Source: Zwartia sp. (lineage in GTDB: Bacteria > Pseudomonadota > Gammaproteobacteria > Burkholderiales > Burkholderiaceae_B). From it: a stretch of 42,862 nt of DNA. A program made the position numbers and the translations under genes. Location: NCBI GenBank assembly GCA_030653405.1, contig JAURZO010000221.1, forward strand, positions 1 to 42,862, in the 5' to 3' direction. The notes beneath the pieces were generated by a model. That model was not told the origin of the DNA. It saw only the letters and a program-made list of their open reading frames with translations, and did not search any database. Shown piece after piece: positions 17,846-25,679 of the stretch (the stretch's first letter is position 1; the number at the start of each line of letters is the position of its first letter).

Positions 17846-20127
17846 CCCCTCATTTAGCCTCTGAGCCCACTTTCAGCCCGACCCTGCCCGGTGGCTGGTC
17901 GGACGCATTGACGGCGTTGCTGGAGCCGGGCGAGCTTGTCCTGGCTTGGCTTGAGCCCGACTTGGATGAGCGTTTGTTTTTTGCGCCCGGTGTGTTGGTC
18001 CTCACCTCGCACCGTTTATTGTCTCGGGCACCTGGTTCTGCCGACTGGTTAGTCTGGACGGTCTCTGTCACTCAATCTTTGCAGCACCGAGACCACGCTG
18101 GTGTCGGTTCGATCGAATTGTTCGATGGAATGGTGCGGCTCGGGATCTGGCGACATACACTTGGCACCGTGCCGGCTGTGGCCAGGATGGTGGAGCTGTT
18201 CAGTAATTTGCAACAGAAGCTCCGCGACCCCGATGCCGTGATTGCTGTTGACGCGGCAGCCTGCCCGGCTTGTGGCACGCCGTACGCGCCGGATCAGGAT
18301 GAGTGCGCCGTCTGCGATGCCGCGCCTGCCGGACCAAGCGATACCTGGGCCTTGCTGCGTCTGGCACGCTTTGCGCGACCTTACAGGGTGCCTCTCTTGG
18401 TCGGATTGCTGTTGACCTTGATGTCCACCGCAGCCTCTTTGGTGCCTCCGTATCTCACGATGCCTCTGATGGATGACATTCTGATTCCTTTTCAGAATGG
18501 CAAGCCAATCGATTACGACTTAGTCACGCTGTATCTGACGGGTTTGGTGGTCGCAGCTTTGCTCGCATGGCTACTGGGTTGGGCCCGAACTTATTTGTTG
18601 TCCTGGGTGAGCGAGCGGATTGGTGCCGACCTCAGAACCACGACGTTCAACCATTTGCAAACGCTGTCATTGCAGTTTTTTGGCGGCAAGCGCACAGGCG
18701 ACCTGATGGCGCGTATCGGCAGCGAGACAGACCGTATCAATCTGTTTTTATCGTTGCATTTTCTCGACTTCGTCAACGATGTGTTGATGATCGTCATGAC
18801 AGCAGCCATCTTGTTGACGATTGATCCTTGGCTGGCAGTGACGACTTTAGTGCCGCTGCCCATCATCATTTGGATGATCCACCTCGTGCGAGATCGTTTG
18901 CGCTTTGGTTTTGAAAAAGTCGATCGCTCATGGAGCGAGTTGACCAACGTGTTGGCTGATACGATTCCCGGGATTCGCGTGGTCAAGGCGTTTGCCCAGG
19001 AAAAAAGAGAAGTGGCGCGCTTTCGCGAAGCGAACGACCGATATCTCGGGGTGAATGATCGGATTAATAAAATCTGGGCGCTCTTTGCGCCGACTGTGAC
19101 GTTCCTGACCGAAATCGGTTTGCTCGTCGTGTGGATTTTCGGCATTACGCAGGTCGCATCAAGCGCGATCAGCGTCGGCGTGCTTGCGGCGTTCCTCGCA
19201 TACATTGGTCGTTTTTATACGCGTCTGGACTCCATGAGTCGCATTGTGACCTATACGCAACAAGCTGCGGCGGGAGCCAAGCGGATTTTCGATATTTTGG
19301 ATCATGTCTCCAGCGTGCCTGATGCGCAGCGGCCGGTGCCGCTCGATCGCATGGAAGGCAGGATTGAAATCCGCAATGTAGGATTTCGCTACGGTAGTCG
19401 GACGGTGCTGCGTAATGTCAATCTCAGTATTGGCGCAGGCGAGATGATTGGCCTCGTGGGCCACAGCGGTTCTGGCAAGAGTTCGCTCGTGAACCTGATC
19501 TGCCGGTTTTACGATGTGACCGAAGGGGGGATCCGTGTTGACGGGGTGGATATCCGCTCTTATTCACTGAACTCTTTCCGAAGCAACATTGGTCTTGTGT
19601 TGCAGGAACCATTTTTGTTTTTTGGCACGATTGCAGAAAATATCGCTTATGGCAAACCAGGCGCCACGCGCGAAGAAATCATCGCGGCCGCAAGGGCGGC
19701 TCGGGCACACGAATTTATTTTGAGACTTCCTCAGGGGTATGACTCTTTGGTGGGCGAACGAGGGCAGGCCTTGTCCGGCGGCGAACGTCAGCGTATCTCG
19801 ATCGCTCGCGCGCTGCTGATTGATCCGCGTATTTTGATTCTTGATGAGGCGACCTCTTCGGTCGATACGACGACTGAAATGGAAATTCAGGAGGCCCTGG
19901 ACAACTTGATCCAGGGTCGCACAACGATTGCGATTGCCCATAGGCTCAGCACACTGCGCAAAGCGGATCGTCTTGTGGTGCTGGATCGCGGCCAAGTGGT
20001 TGAGATTGGCAATCATGAAGACTTGCTCGCCCGTGGCGGTCATTATCACGCGCTCTACGAGGCTCAGACACGACAGGTTGATGCAGAAGCACCTCTTCCA
20101 AGCGCGGGGGAGACGTCGCATGGATGA
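17842..20127 (+). CDS. Cyanophycin-locus ABC exporter with N-terminal PH-like region and zinc ribbon
   Basis: This is a 761-aa half-transporter: membrane and ATPase domains in one chain, expected to work as a dimer in the inner membrane. Residues 1-130 form a soluble beta-rich region resembling bacterial PH-like domains (GELVLAWLEPDLDERLFF, GVLVLTSHRLLSR). A four-Cys zinc-ribbon motif follows (C141, C144, C155, C158). Six membrane segments lie from about 180 to 460, then the nucleotide-binding domain: Walker A GHSGSGKSS (K546), signature LSGGE from residue 644, and Walker B with D668/E669. The substrate is unknown. It is divergent from cphA2 and overlaps the DUF1854 gene by 8 bases. I recall curated family names tying this ABC type and DUF1854 to cyanophycin metabolism, but could not check them. 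Confidence 0.85.
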   Translation: MTPHLASEPTFSPTLPGGWSDALTALLEPGELVLAWLEPDLDERLFFAPGVLVLTSHRLLSRAPGSADWLVWTVSVTQSLQHRDHAGVGSIELFDGMVRLGIWRHTLGTVPAVARMVELFSNLQQKLRDPDAVIAVDAAACPACGTPYAPDQDECAVCDAAPAGPSDTWALLRLARFARPYRVPLLVGLLLTLMSTAASLVPPYLTMPLMDDILIPFQNGKPIDYDLVTLYLTGLVVAALLAWLLGWARTYLLSWVSERIGADLRTTTFNHLQTLSLQFFGGKRTGDLMARIGSETDRINLFLSLHFLDFVNDVLMIVMTAAILLTIDPWLAVTTLVPLPIIIWMIHLVRDRLRFGFEKVDRSWSELTNVLADTIPGIRVVKAFAQEKREVARFREANDRYLGVNDRINKIWALFAPTVTFLTEIGLLVVWIFGITQVASSAISVGVLAAFLAYIGRFYTRLDSMSRIVTYTQQAAAGAKRIFDILDHVSSVPDAQRPVPLDRMEGRIEIRNVGFRYGSRTVLRNVNLSIGAGEMIGLVGHSGSGKSSLVNLICRFYDVTEGGIRVDGVDIRSYSLNSFRSNIGLVLQEPFLFFGTIAENIAYGKPGATREEIIAAARAARAHEFILRLPQGYDSLVGERGQALSGGERQRISIARALLIDPRILILDEATSSVDTTTEMEIQEALDNLIQGRTTIAIAHRLSTLRKADRLVVLDRGQVVEIGNHEDLLARGGHYHALYEAQTRQVDAEAPLPSAGETSHG

Positions 20128-20584
20128 TTTTCAAATGTCGCGTAATCTGGCGGGGCGCTTGGTGCTAACGCTGCCGAGTGGTCAAGTCCATGAGGGCGTG
20201 ACGCCGGTGCGCGCCTTTCCTGTGCAGGCGCCACAGGAGTTTGTCGCGCTGGTGAGTACCGAAGGTAAAGAGCTGCTTTGGATCGAGCGCCTGGCCGAGG
20301 TACCCGAGGATGTGCGGATGCTGATCAATGAAGAAATCGCCTCACGTGAAGTGATGCCGGTAATTCAGCAGTTGTTAAAAGTCTCAACCTATTCCACGCC
20401 CAGTACGTGGGAGGTTGTGACCGACCGCGGACCCACCAGGCTCATCCTCAAAGGCGAGGAGGACATTCGTCGTTTGGGTGCCAGCACACTCATCATTACC
20501 GATAGCCATGGTTTGCGGTTTTTTGTTTCTGATATGTTGCAGCTCGATAAGCACAGTCGCCGCTTGCTGGATCGTTTCCTTTAA
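20120..20584 (+). CDS. DUF1854 family protein, cyanophycin-associated
   Basis: A 154-aa soluble protein with no signal peptide or membrane segment. The recognisable DUF1854 blocks are VHEGVTPVRAFPVQAPQEF, ELLWIERLAEVP and the C-terminal ITDSHGLRFFVSDMLQLD. Its function is unknown. The ATG at 20120 lies inside the end of the ABC gene (8-base overlap), so the pair is almost certainly translated together and the protein may act with the transporter. The frame is open far upstream, but that part is only the transporter gene read in another frame. The segment GPTRLILKGEEDIRRL resembles a small beta-alpha unit and gives no catalytic hint. Confidence 0.85.
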   Translation: MDDFQMSRNLAGRLVLTLPSGQVHEGVTPVRAFPVQAPQEFVALVSTEGKELLWIERLAEVPEDVRMLINEEIASREVMPVIQQLLKVSTYSTPSTWEVVTDRGPTRLILKGEEDIRRLGASTLIITDSHGLRFFVSDMLQLDKHSRRLLDRFL

Positions 20585-20596
20585 AGACCCGCGGAC

Positions 20597-20648
20597 AGAA
20601 CGAGTTGATAGAACGAGTTGATCGGACGCGCTGATCGGATGCGCTGAC
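20597..20648. repeat. Four tandem 13-bp repeats downstream of the DUF1854 gene
   Basis: Two identical units (AGAACGAGTTGAT) are followed by two related units (CGGACGCGCTGAT and CGGATGCGCTGAC). They sit in the 98-base gap between two convergent genes. All four fit the pattern NGNANGNGNTGAY. No hairpin terminator is evident, so the repeats are the only structure seen there. Confidence 0.8.
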
Positions 20649-20682
20649 CCTGAGTGGTTGTCTGGGGCGTTCTCTCAGCCGC

Positions 20683-21675
20683 TCACGTCAGTTTGATGAG
20701 CTGTTTGCCGAAATTCTCCCCCTTGAGTAATCCCACAAACGCCTCTGGCGCACGGACAAGTCCCTCGACGACTGACTCGCGGTACTTGAGGCGTCCGTCG
20801 ACGACGAGTGCGTACAAGCTTTCTCGGATGGCGGGCCATGTCTCGAGGTGGTCGGAGACGATGAAACCTTGAACACGAATACGGTTGATGAGGATGGAGC
20901 GCAGCGTCCGATAGGCGTGCGGCTCCCGATTGAATTCGGACACCATGCCGCATAATGCGATCCGTGAAAAAACATTCATGTGTGTCAGCAATTGTTCAAA
21001 AATCGCCCCCCCCACGTTCTCAAACAAACAATCGATACCGTTGGGAAGGGCGAGCGCGAGTTCTGCTGCAAAATCGGGCGAGCGGTGATCCAAGCAGGCA
21101 TCAAAGCCAAGCTCATTGAGCACGTAGGCGCATTTTTTCTGTCCACCGGCGATGCCGACCACGCGGCAGCCGCGAAGTTTGGCGAGTTGTCCGACAACGC
21201 TACCCACGGCACCGGAGGCGGCATCGACGACGACAGTTTCGCCCTCTTTGGGCTGACAAATATCGATCAGTCCAGTCCACGCTGTGATGCCTGGCATCCC
21301 GATCACACTCAGGTAGGCGGTCGGGCTGACTTGATGCGTGTTGATTTTGGTGACCGCGCGTGCATCCATGGCTGCAAAAAGCTGCCAGCCGCATGCCGCG
21401 AGGACAGCGTCACCCACTGCAAACTCAGGGGAATGGGAGGCGATGACTTCGCCGACGGTGTTACCCACCATCAATTCGCCTATGTTGACACCGCGGGCGT
21501 AGGATTTCGCTTCAGAAATTCGCCCTCGCATGTAAGGATCGAGGGATAGCCAGTGGTTCTTGATGAGGACCTGGCCCGGGCCAGGCGTAGGGATTTCAGC
21601 CTCAATGAGCTTGAAGTTTTCTGGTGTGACCCAGCCTTCGGGTCGACTAGCAAGAATGATTTGTTGGTTGTGCAT
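20683..21675 (-). CDS. NADP-dependent MDR-family oxidoreductase (CurA/leukotriene B4 dehydrogenase-like)
   Basis: This is a zinc-independent medium-chain dehydrogenase/reductase of the group that includes YncB/CurA and plant double-bond reductases. These enzymes reduce the C=C bond of alpha,beta-unsaturated carbonyls with NADPH. The 330-aa product starts MHNQQIILASRPEGW, typical of the family. It has LDPYMRGRI near residue 50, a nucleotide-binding segment with DAASGAVGSVVGQLAKLRG, and the C-terminal GENFGKQLIKL. The ATG at 21675 is chosen by family N-terminus; the frame stays open to 21813, where it would run up against the next gene. It is divergent from the Mo-enzyme operon across 138 bases. 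The true substrate cannot be read from sequence. Confidence 0.88.
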   Translation of the reverse strand: MHNQQIILASRPEGWVTPENFKLIEAEIPTPGPGQVLIKNHWLSLDPYMRGRISEAKSYARGVNIGELMVGNTVGEVIASHSPEFAVGDAVLAACGWQLFAAMDARAVTKINTHQVSPTAYLSVIGMPGITAWTGLIDICQPKEGETVVVDAASGAVGSVVGQLAKLRGCRVVGIAGGQKKCAYVLNELGFDACLDHRSPDFAAELALALPNGIDCLFENVGGAIFEQLLTHMNVFSRIALCGMVSEFNREPHAYRTLRSILINRIRVQGFIVSDHLETWPAIRESLYALVVDGRLKYRESVVEGLVRAPEAFVGLLKGENFGKQLIKLT

Positions 21676-21813
21676 GGCAGCGCTATGTTTGATGGAATAT
21701 AGGGTATGCACCGAGCAATGCTGATGCCTCATGAGTAGTAACTTTATACATGGAGAATTGAATATTCGCTGCCTACTTTTTAGAACATCAAACACCACAC
21801 TGGGAGTTCCCAA

Positions 21814-22266
21814 ATGGCTATAAAACTAACCGTCAACGGCAAACCGCACAGCATTGACGTCGATCCAAGCACGCCGCTGCTGTGGGCGATTCGTGAGCAA
21901 GTCGGTTTGACCGGCACCAAATATGGATGTGGCGTGGCCCAGTGTGGCGCCTGTACGGTCATGCTTGAAGGACAGGCCATCCGCTCCTGTGTGATTCCTG
22001 TCAGCGCCGCTGAGGGCAAGAGCGTGCAGACCATCGAGGGTCTCGCGGTCGATGGCAAGCTCACCAAACTCCAACAGGCATGGATCGATCATCAGGTGCC
22101 ACAGTGTGGTTTTTGCCAGGCAGGTATGTTGATGGCCGCCACTGATTTGCTCGCTAAAAATCCAAAGCCTACAGATGCGGATATTGATATGGCGATTACG
22201 AACATTTGTCGTTGCGGAAGTTTTCAGGAAGTCCGCGCTGCGATTCACTCAGTTGCTAAAGCATAA
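21814..22266 (+). CDS. (2Fe-2S) subunit of isoquinoline 1-oxidoreductase-type Mo hydroxylase (IorA-like)
   Basis: This is the small electron-transfer subunit of a xanthine-oxidase-family molybdenum enzyme. All eight cluster cysteines are present: C39, C44, C47 and C59 for the plant-ferredoxin-type cluster, and C98, C101, C132 and C134 (CGFC and CRC) for the second. The length of 150 aa is normal. There is no signal peptide, so it is presumably carried out by the Tat-exported large subunit. GGGAG lies about 8 bases before the ATG. It is first in the six-gene operon, 11 bases before the large subunit. No FAD-subunit gene is present, as is usual for the isoquinoline type, where electrons pass to cytochromes. 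Confidence 0.92.
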   Translation: MAIKLTVNGKPHSIDVDPSTPLLWAIREQVGLTGTKYGCGVAQCGACTVMLEGQAIRSCVIPVSAAEGKSVQTIEGLAVDGKLTKLQQAWIDHQVPQCGFCQAGMLMAATDLLAKNPKPTDADIDMAITNICRCGSFQEVRAAIHSVAKA

Positions 22267-22277
22267 GGGGTACTCAC

Positions 22278-24467
22278 ATGAATGCACGCGTCCCGAATCC
22301 TTCCCGCAGACACTTTATCGTTGGCTCAACGGCCGTCAGTACAGGTCTGGCTCTGGGTTTACAGTTCCCCTTCATGAGCGTCGCTCAATCGGCGAGCGCC
22401 ACACCCGAGATCGGTGTGTGGGTTGTGATCAAGCCCGATGACAAAGTGATTGTGCGTGTCGTGCGCTCCGAGATGGGGCAGGGCACGATCACTGGCCTGG
22501 CGCAGATGGTGGCCGAAGAGCTCGAATGTAACTGGAAGAATGTCACCACCGAATACCCAACACCTGGTGAAAGCCTCAAGCGTAAAAATCCCTGGGGCTC
22601 GTTCTCCACGGGTGGAAGCCGAGGCATTCGCACTTCGGAAAAATACGTCCGTGAAGGCGGGGCCGCCGCGCGCATGATGCTCTTGCAGGCTGCCGCCGAC
22701 GAGTGGAAAGTACCCGTCGCAGAGTGCGTCGTCTCCGAAGGCGTCATCACACACAAGCCGAGTGGACGTACGACGACGTATGGCAAAGTTGCCGACGCGG
22801 CAGCCAAACTGCCTGTGCCAAAAGAGATCCCGCTTAAGGATCCAAAAGACTGGAAAATCATCGGTAAATCGGTGCAGCGGATCGATACCTTCGAAGACAA
22901 AGTCACCGGTAAGCAAGTCTATGGCATGGACTTGACGTTGCCCGGCATGATGGTGGCGACGATCAAAGAGTGTCCTGTGTTTGGCGGCAAGCTCAAGAGC
23001 TATGACGAAAGTAAAGTGATGTCCATGAAGGGCGTCAAAAAAGTCGTTAAAGTGGGCGATAGCGCTGTTGCGGTGATTGCCGATACCTTCTGGATCGCCA
23101 AGACCGCGATGGATGTCTTGCCGATCGTCTGGGATGAGGGTCCGAATGCCAAAGTCTCGAGTGCCTCGATTGCCGCCATCCTCAAAGAAGGTCTGACCGC
23201 CGAGCAGGCTTTTGTTGGCAATCAGCGTGGTGATACCAAGGCGGCGCTTTCTGGCGCAGCTAAGAAAATCGAGTCGACCTATTTTTATCCGTTCCTGAAT
23301 CACGCTCCCATGGAAGTGATGAATGCGACGGCGAAGTGGACGCCTGAGCGCTGTGAAGCCTGGGTGCCGACGCAAGACGGTGAAGCCTCGCTCGCGGCTG
23401 TCATTGCAGCATCGGGTCTTTCAGCGGACAAGTGCGATGTTTACAAAATCAATCTGGGTGGCGGCTTTGGTCGACGTGGCGCGTTTCAGGACTACACCAC
23501 ACAGGCGGTCAATATTGCCAAGCAAATGCCTGGCGTGCCGATCAAGTTGATCTGGACACGTGAAGAAGACATGACGCAGGGTCGTTACCATCCGGTCATG
23601 ATGTGCAAAATGACTGGCGCGTTTGATGCCAACAAAAACCTGACTGGTGTGCACATGCGTTTGTCAGGGCAGTCTATCTTGGCTGCTGTGCGTCCCGCCA
23701 TTGTCGAGAAAGACAAGGGTCGCGACATCCTGGTTTTCCAGGGGGTGATGGAAGGTGGCGAGCACGCGATCGGCTATGAGTTTCCGAACCAGCTGATCGA
23801 TCACGCCATGCGTAACACGCATGTGCCTCCGGGTTTCTGGCGTGGCGTCAACGTCAACCAAAACGCAATCTTTATCGAATGTTTCATGGATGAACTCGCT
23901 GAAGAAGCCGGTATGGATCCAGTCGAATTCCGTCGCAAGTACATGGGTAAATTCCCGCGTAACTTGGCAGCAATGAATGCTGCGGCTGAGGGCATTGGTT
24001 GGGGCAAGCCAGCACCTCAGGGTGTCCACCGTGGCATTGCGCAGATGATGGCGTTTGGCAGCTATGTTGCGGCCGCATGCGAACTTTCCGTGACGGACGG
24101 CACCAAGGTCAAAATCCATCGGATCGTGGCGGCGACAGATTGCGGTTACGCCGTCAACCCAGCCCAAATCGAGCGTCAGGTGTCTGGTTCTTTTGTGTAC
24201 GGCTTGTCCGCACTGTTCGAAGAAGAGTGCACCATCAAAGACGGCCGTGTTGAGCAAAAGAATTTCGATACGTTTAACTCGATCCGTTTGTCGCAGATGC
24301 CTCAGGTCGAAACCATCATCATTCAAGGCGGTGGTAAAGCCTGGGGTGGTATTGGCGAGCCAACAATCTGCGTGGCAGCACCTGCGGTCCTGAACGCAAT
24401 TTATCGTGCAACAGGCAAACGTCTGCGTGATGTACCTTTGAAAAATAGTGGCTTTACCTTGGTATGA
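22278..24467 (+). CDS. Molybdopterin-binding large subunit, isoquinoline 1-oxidoreductase type (IorB-like)
   Basis: This is the catalytic subunit of a xanthine-oxidase-family hydroxylase or dehydrogenase (729 aa). The N-terminus is a Tat signal (SRRHFIVGS, then a hydrophobic stretch ending near AQSASA), so the enzyme should be periplasmic. Molybdopterin-site motifs include GGGFGRRG near 393 and a catalytic Glu, E694, in GGIGEPTI close to the C-terminus. AAGGGG precedes the ATG. Known relatives oxidise N-heterocycles, aldehydes or nicotinate-like compounds; the substrate here is unknown. Its stop overlaps the soxX start (ATGA), an unexpected partner in place of the usual multi-heme cytochrome subunit. 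Confidence 0.92.
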   Translation: MNARVPNPSRRHFIVGSTAVSTGLALGLQFPFMSVAQSASATPEIGVWVVIKPDDKVIVRVVRSEMGQGTITGLAQMVAEELECNWKNVTTEYPTPGESLKRKNPWGSFSTGGSRGIRTSEKYVREGGAAARMMLLQAAADEWKVPVAECVVSEGVITHKPSGRTTTYGKVADAAAKLPVPKEIPLKDPKDWKIIGKSVQRIDTFEDKVTGKQVYGMDLTLPGMMVATIKECPVFGGKLKSYDESKVMSMKGVKKVVKVGDSAVAVIADTFWIAKTAMDVLPIVWDEGPNAKVSSASIAAILKEGLTAEQAFVGNQRGDTKAALSGAAKKIESTYFYPFLNHAPMEVMNATAKWTPERCEAWVPTQDGEASLAAVIAASGLSADKCDVYKINLGGGFGRRGAFQDYTTQAVNIAKQMPGVPIKLIWTREEDMTQGRYHPVMMCKMTGAFDANKNLTGVHMRLSGQSILAAVRPAIVEKDKGRDILVFQGVMEGGEHAIGYEFPNQLIDHAMRNTHVPPGFWRGVNVNQNAIFIECFMDELAEEAGMDPVEFRRKYMGKFPRNLAAMNAAAEGIGWGKPAPQGVHRGIAQMMAFGSYVAAACELSVTDGTKVKIHRIVAATDCGYAVNPAQIERQVSGSFVYGLSALFEEECTIKDGRVEQKNFDTFNSIRLSQMPQVETIIIQGGGKAWGGIGEPTICVAAPAVLNAIYRATGKRLRDVPLKNSGFTLV

Positions 24468-24904
24468 CGCAACGGGTGATAAGGTGTTTACTGGCAGCAT
24501 GCATTGTGTTGGTGGCACCTTGTATCACTCAGGCGCAGAAAACCGATCAGGACGTGATTGTTGAGTCTCTGTCGGTTGTTCCCGGAGATGTCGTCCGGGG
24601 TCGCGCGATTGTTCTAAGTCGTCAGAGCGGTCTGTGTATTTTGTGTCATAGCGGACCGTTTCCTGAGGAACGTTTTCAGGGCAATCTGGCACCAGATTTG
24701 GCCGCGAGTGCGGCCGGTCTGAGTCCGGCTCAACTGAGGGCGAGGATTGTCGATGCCAGCCGCTTTAATCCCGACACCATCATGCCGTCCTATTTCAAAA
24801 AAGGTCACTTTACGCGGGTCGCACCATCGTTCGCGGACAAGACGATCTTGACGGCGCAAGAAATCGAAGATGTCGTGGCATTTTTAGTGAGCTTAAAACC
24901 ATGA
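24464..24904 (+). CDS. soxX: Sulfur-oxidation c-type cytochrome SoxX
   Basis: SoxX is the monoheme partner of SoxA. The SoxXA complex oxidatively attaches a sulfur substrate to the SoxY carrier in the periplasm. The 146-aa protein has a signal peptide (first about 25 residues, ending TQAQ), a heme-binding CILCH at 58-62, and a probable Met ligand M107 in TIMPSYF. The C-terminal half reads LTAQEIEDVVAFLVSLKP, typical of SoxX. The start overlaps the Mo-enzyme stop and its own stop overlaps soxY, both as ATGA, so translation is likely coupled. A generic cytochrome c is possible in isolation, but soxYZA next to it fixes the call. Confidence 0.9.
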   Translation: MTQRVIRCLLAACIVLVAPCITQAQKTDQDVIVESLSVVPGDVVRGRAIVLSRQSGLCILCHSGPFPEERFQGNLAPDLAASAAGLSPAQLRARIVDASRFNPDTIMPSYFKKGHFTRVAPSFADKTILTAQEIEDVVAFLVSLKP

Positions 24905-25353
24905 GCACTAGTCGAAGAACATTCATTGTCACCCTCGGAGCGATCAGCATTGTTCCGTGGTTGGACGCGCAGGCGACTCCCGCAGAAGCCGCAGAGGCGA
25001 TCAAGAAAATTTTAGGCGGAGCCAAGCCACGCAATGGTCGCGTTCATTTAGAGATTTCGCCACTGGTTGAAAATGGCAATCTCGTGCCGATGACCGTTTC
25101 AGTTGAAAGTCCGATGACCGAGGCGGATCATGTGACAGCGATCCATATCGTCGCCGAAGGCAATCCTCTCCCTAATATCGTCAGTTTTTATTTGGGCGCC
25201 CGCGCGGGTCGCGCCGAGGTCAGTTCACGGATTCGCTTGATGAACTCTCAGCGCATTTGGGCGCTTGCGCGGATGAGTGATGGCTCGTTTTGGCAGGGCT
25301 ACGCGGAGACGATGGTGACGCTGGCCGCCTGTACCGAGGAGATACTGATATGA
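24901..25353 (+). CDS. soxY: SoxY-like sulfur carrier with atypical C-terminus
   Basis: SoxY carries sulfur intermediates on a cysteine in a flexible C-terminal arm, normally GGCGG at the very end. This 150-aa protein has a Tat-type signal (SRRTFIVT, residues 4-11), then the SoxY beta-sandwich, with AIHIVAEGNPLPNIVSFYLG and later SFWQGYAETMVTLAAC. It has one cysteine, C144, at the expected place, but the surroundings are AACTEEILI: no flanking glycines and six residues beyond the Cys. The shift is not an obvious frameshift, because the stop overlaps the soxZ start exactly like the other junctions. It may carry sulfur in an altered way or another ligand. Confidence 0.85.
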   Translation: MSTSRRTFIVTLGAISIVPWLDAQATPAEAAEAIKKILGGAKPRNGRVHLEISPLVENGNLVPMTVSVESPMTEADHVTAIHIVAEGNPLPNIVSFYLGARAGRAEVSSRIRLMNSQRIWALARMSDGSFWQGYAETMVTLAACTEEILI

Positions 25354-25679
25354 GTAAGACCTCACGCACGGTCGTCTCGATGCCAAAGACTGCGAAAAAG
25401 GGAGAGATCATTCCGATTCGCGTGATTGTTCAGCATGACATGGAGTCTGGTTTCAGACATACGGAGCGCGGCGTGTTAGTGGCGCGTGACATTATTCGCG
25501 ATTTTGTTTGCACCTATGACGGCGTCGATGTGTTTCGCGCCGAGCTTCATCCAGCGGTCGGTGCGAATCCGACTTTCAGTTTTTTTACGGTCGCCACGCA
25601 GAGCGCAACACTTGAGTTTAAGTGGACCGGCGACAATGGCTATGCCTCAAGCGTGACTAGCCAGCTTGTTGTCACGTGA
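25350..25679 (+). CDS. soxZ: SoxZ, partner of the SoxY carrier
   Basis: SoxZ forms the heterodimer with SoxY and shapes the docking surface for the other Sox enzymes. The 109-aa product has typical blocks: KGEIIPIRVIVQHDMESGFR, then a beta-sandwich ending NPTFSFFTVATQSATLEFKW and NGYASSVTSQLVV. There is no signal peptide; SoxZ is normally carried across the membrane with SoxY. The ATG at 25350 overlaps the soxY stop. The frame is open for 20 codons upstream, but those lie within soxY. The stop overlaps the GTG of soxA. Confidence 0.9.
   Translation: MSKTSRTVVSMPKTAKKGEIIPIRVIVQHDMESGFRHTERGVLVARDIIRDFVCTYDGVDVFRAELHPAVGANPTFSFFTVATQSATLEFKWTGDNGYASSVTSQLVVT

Noticed and set aside
20585..20683. 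CRISPR-like array
   Set aside because: The 13-bp units are directly adjacent with no spacers and no cas genes are present, so this is a simple tandem repeat.
22359..23375. Minus-strand open frame of 338 codons inside the Mo large-subunit gene
   Set aside because: It is antisense to clear coding sequence, His/Arg-rich and without motifs. The same applies to the frame at 23664-24518.
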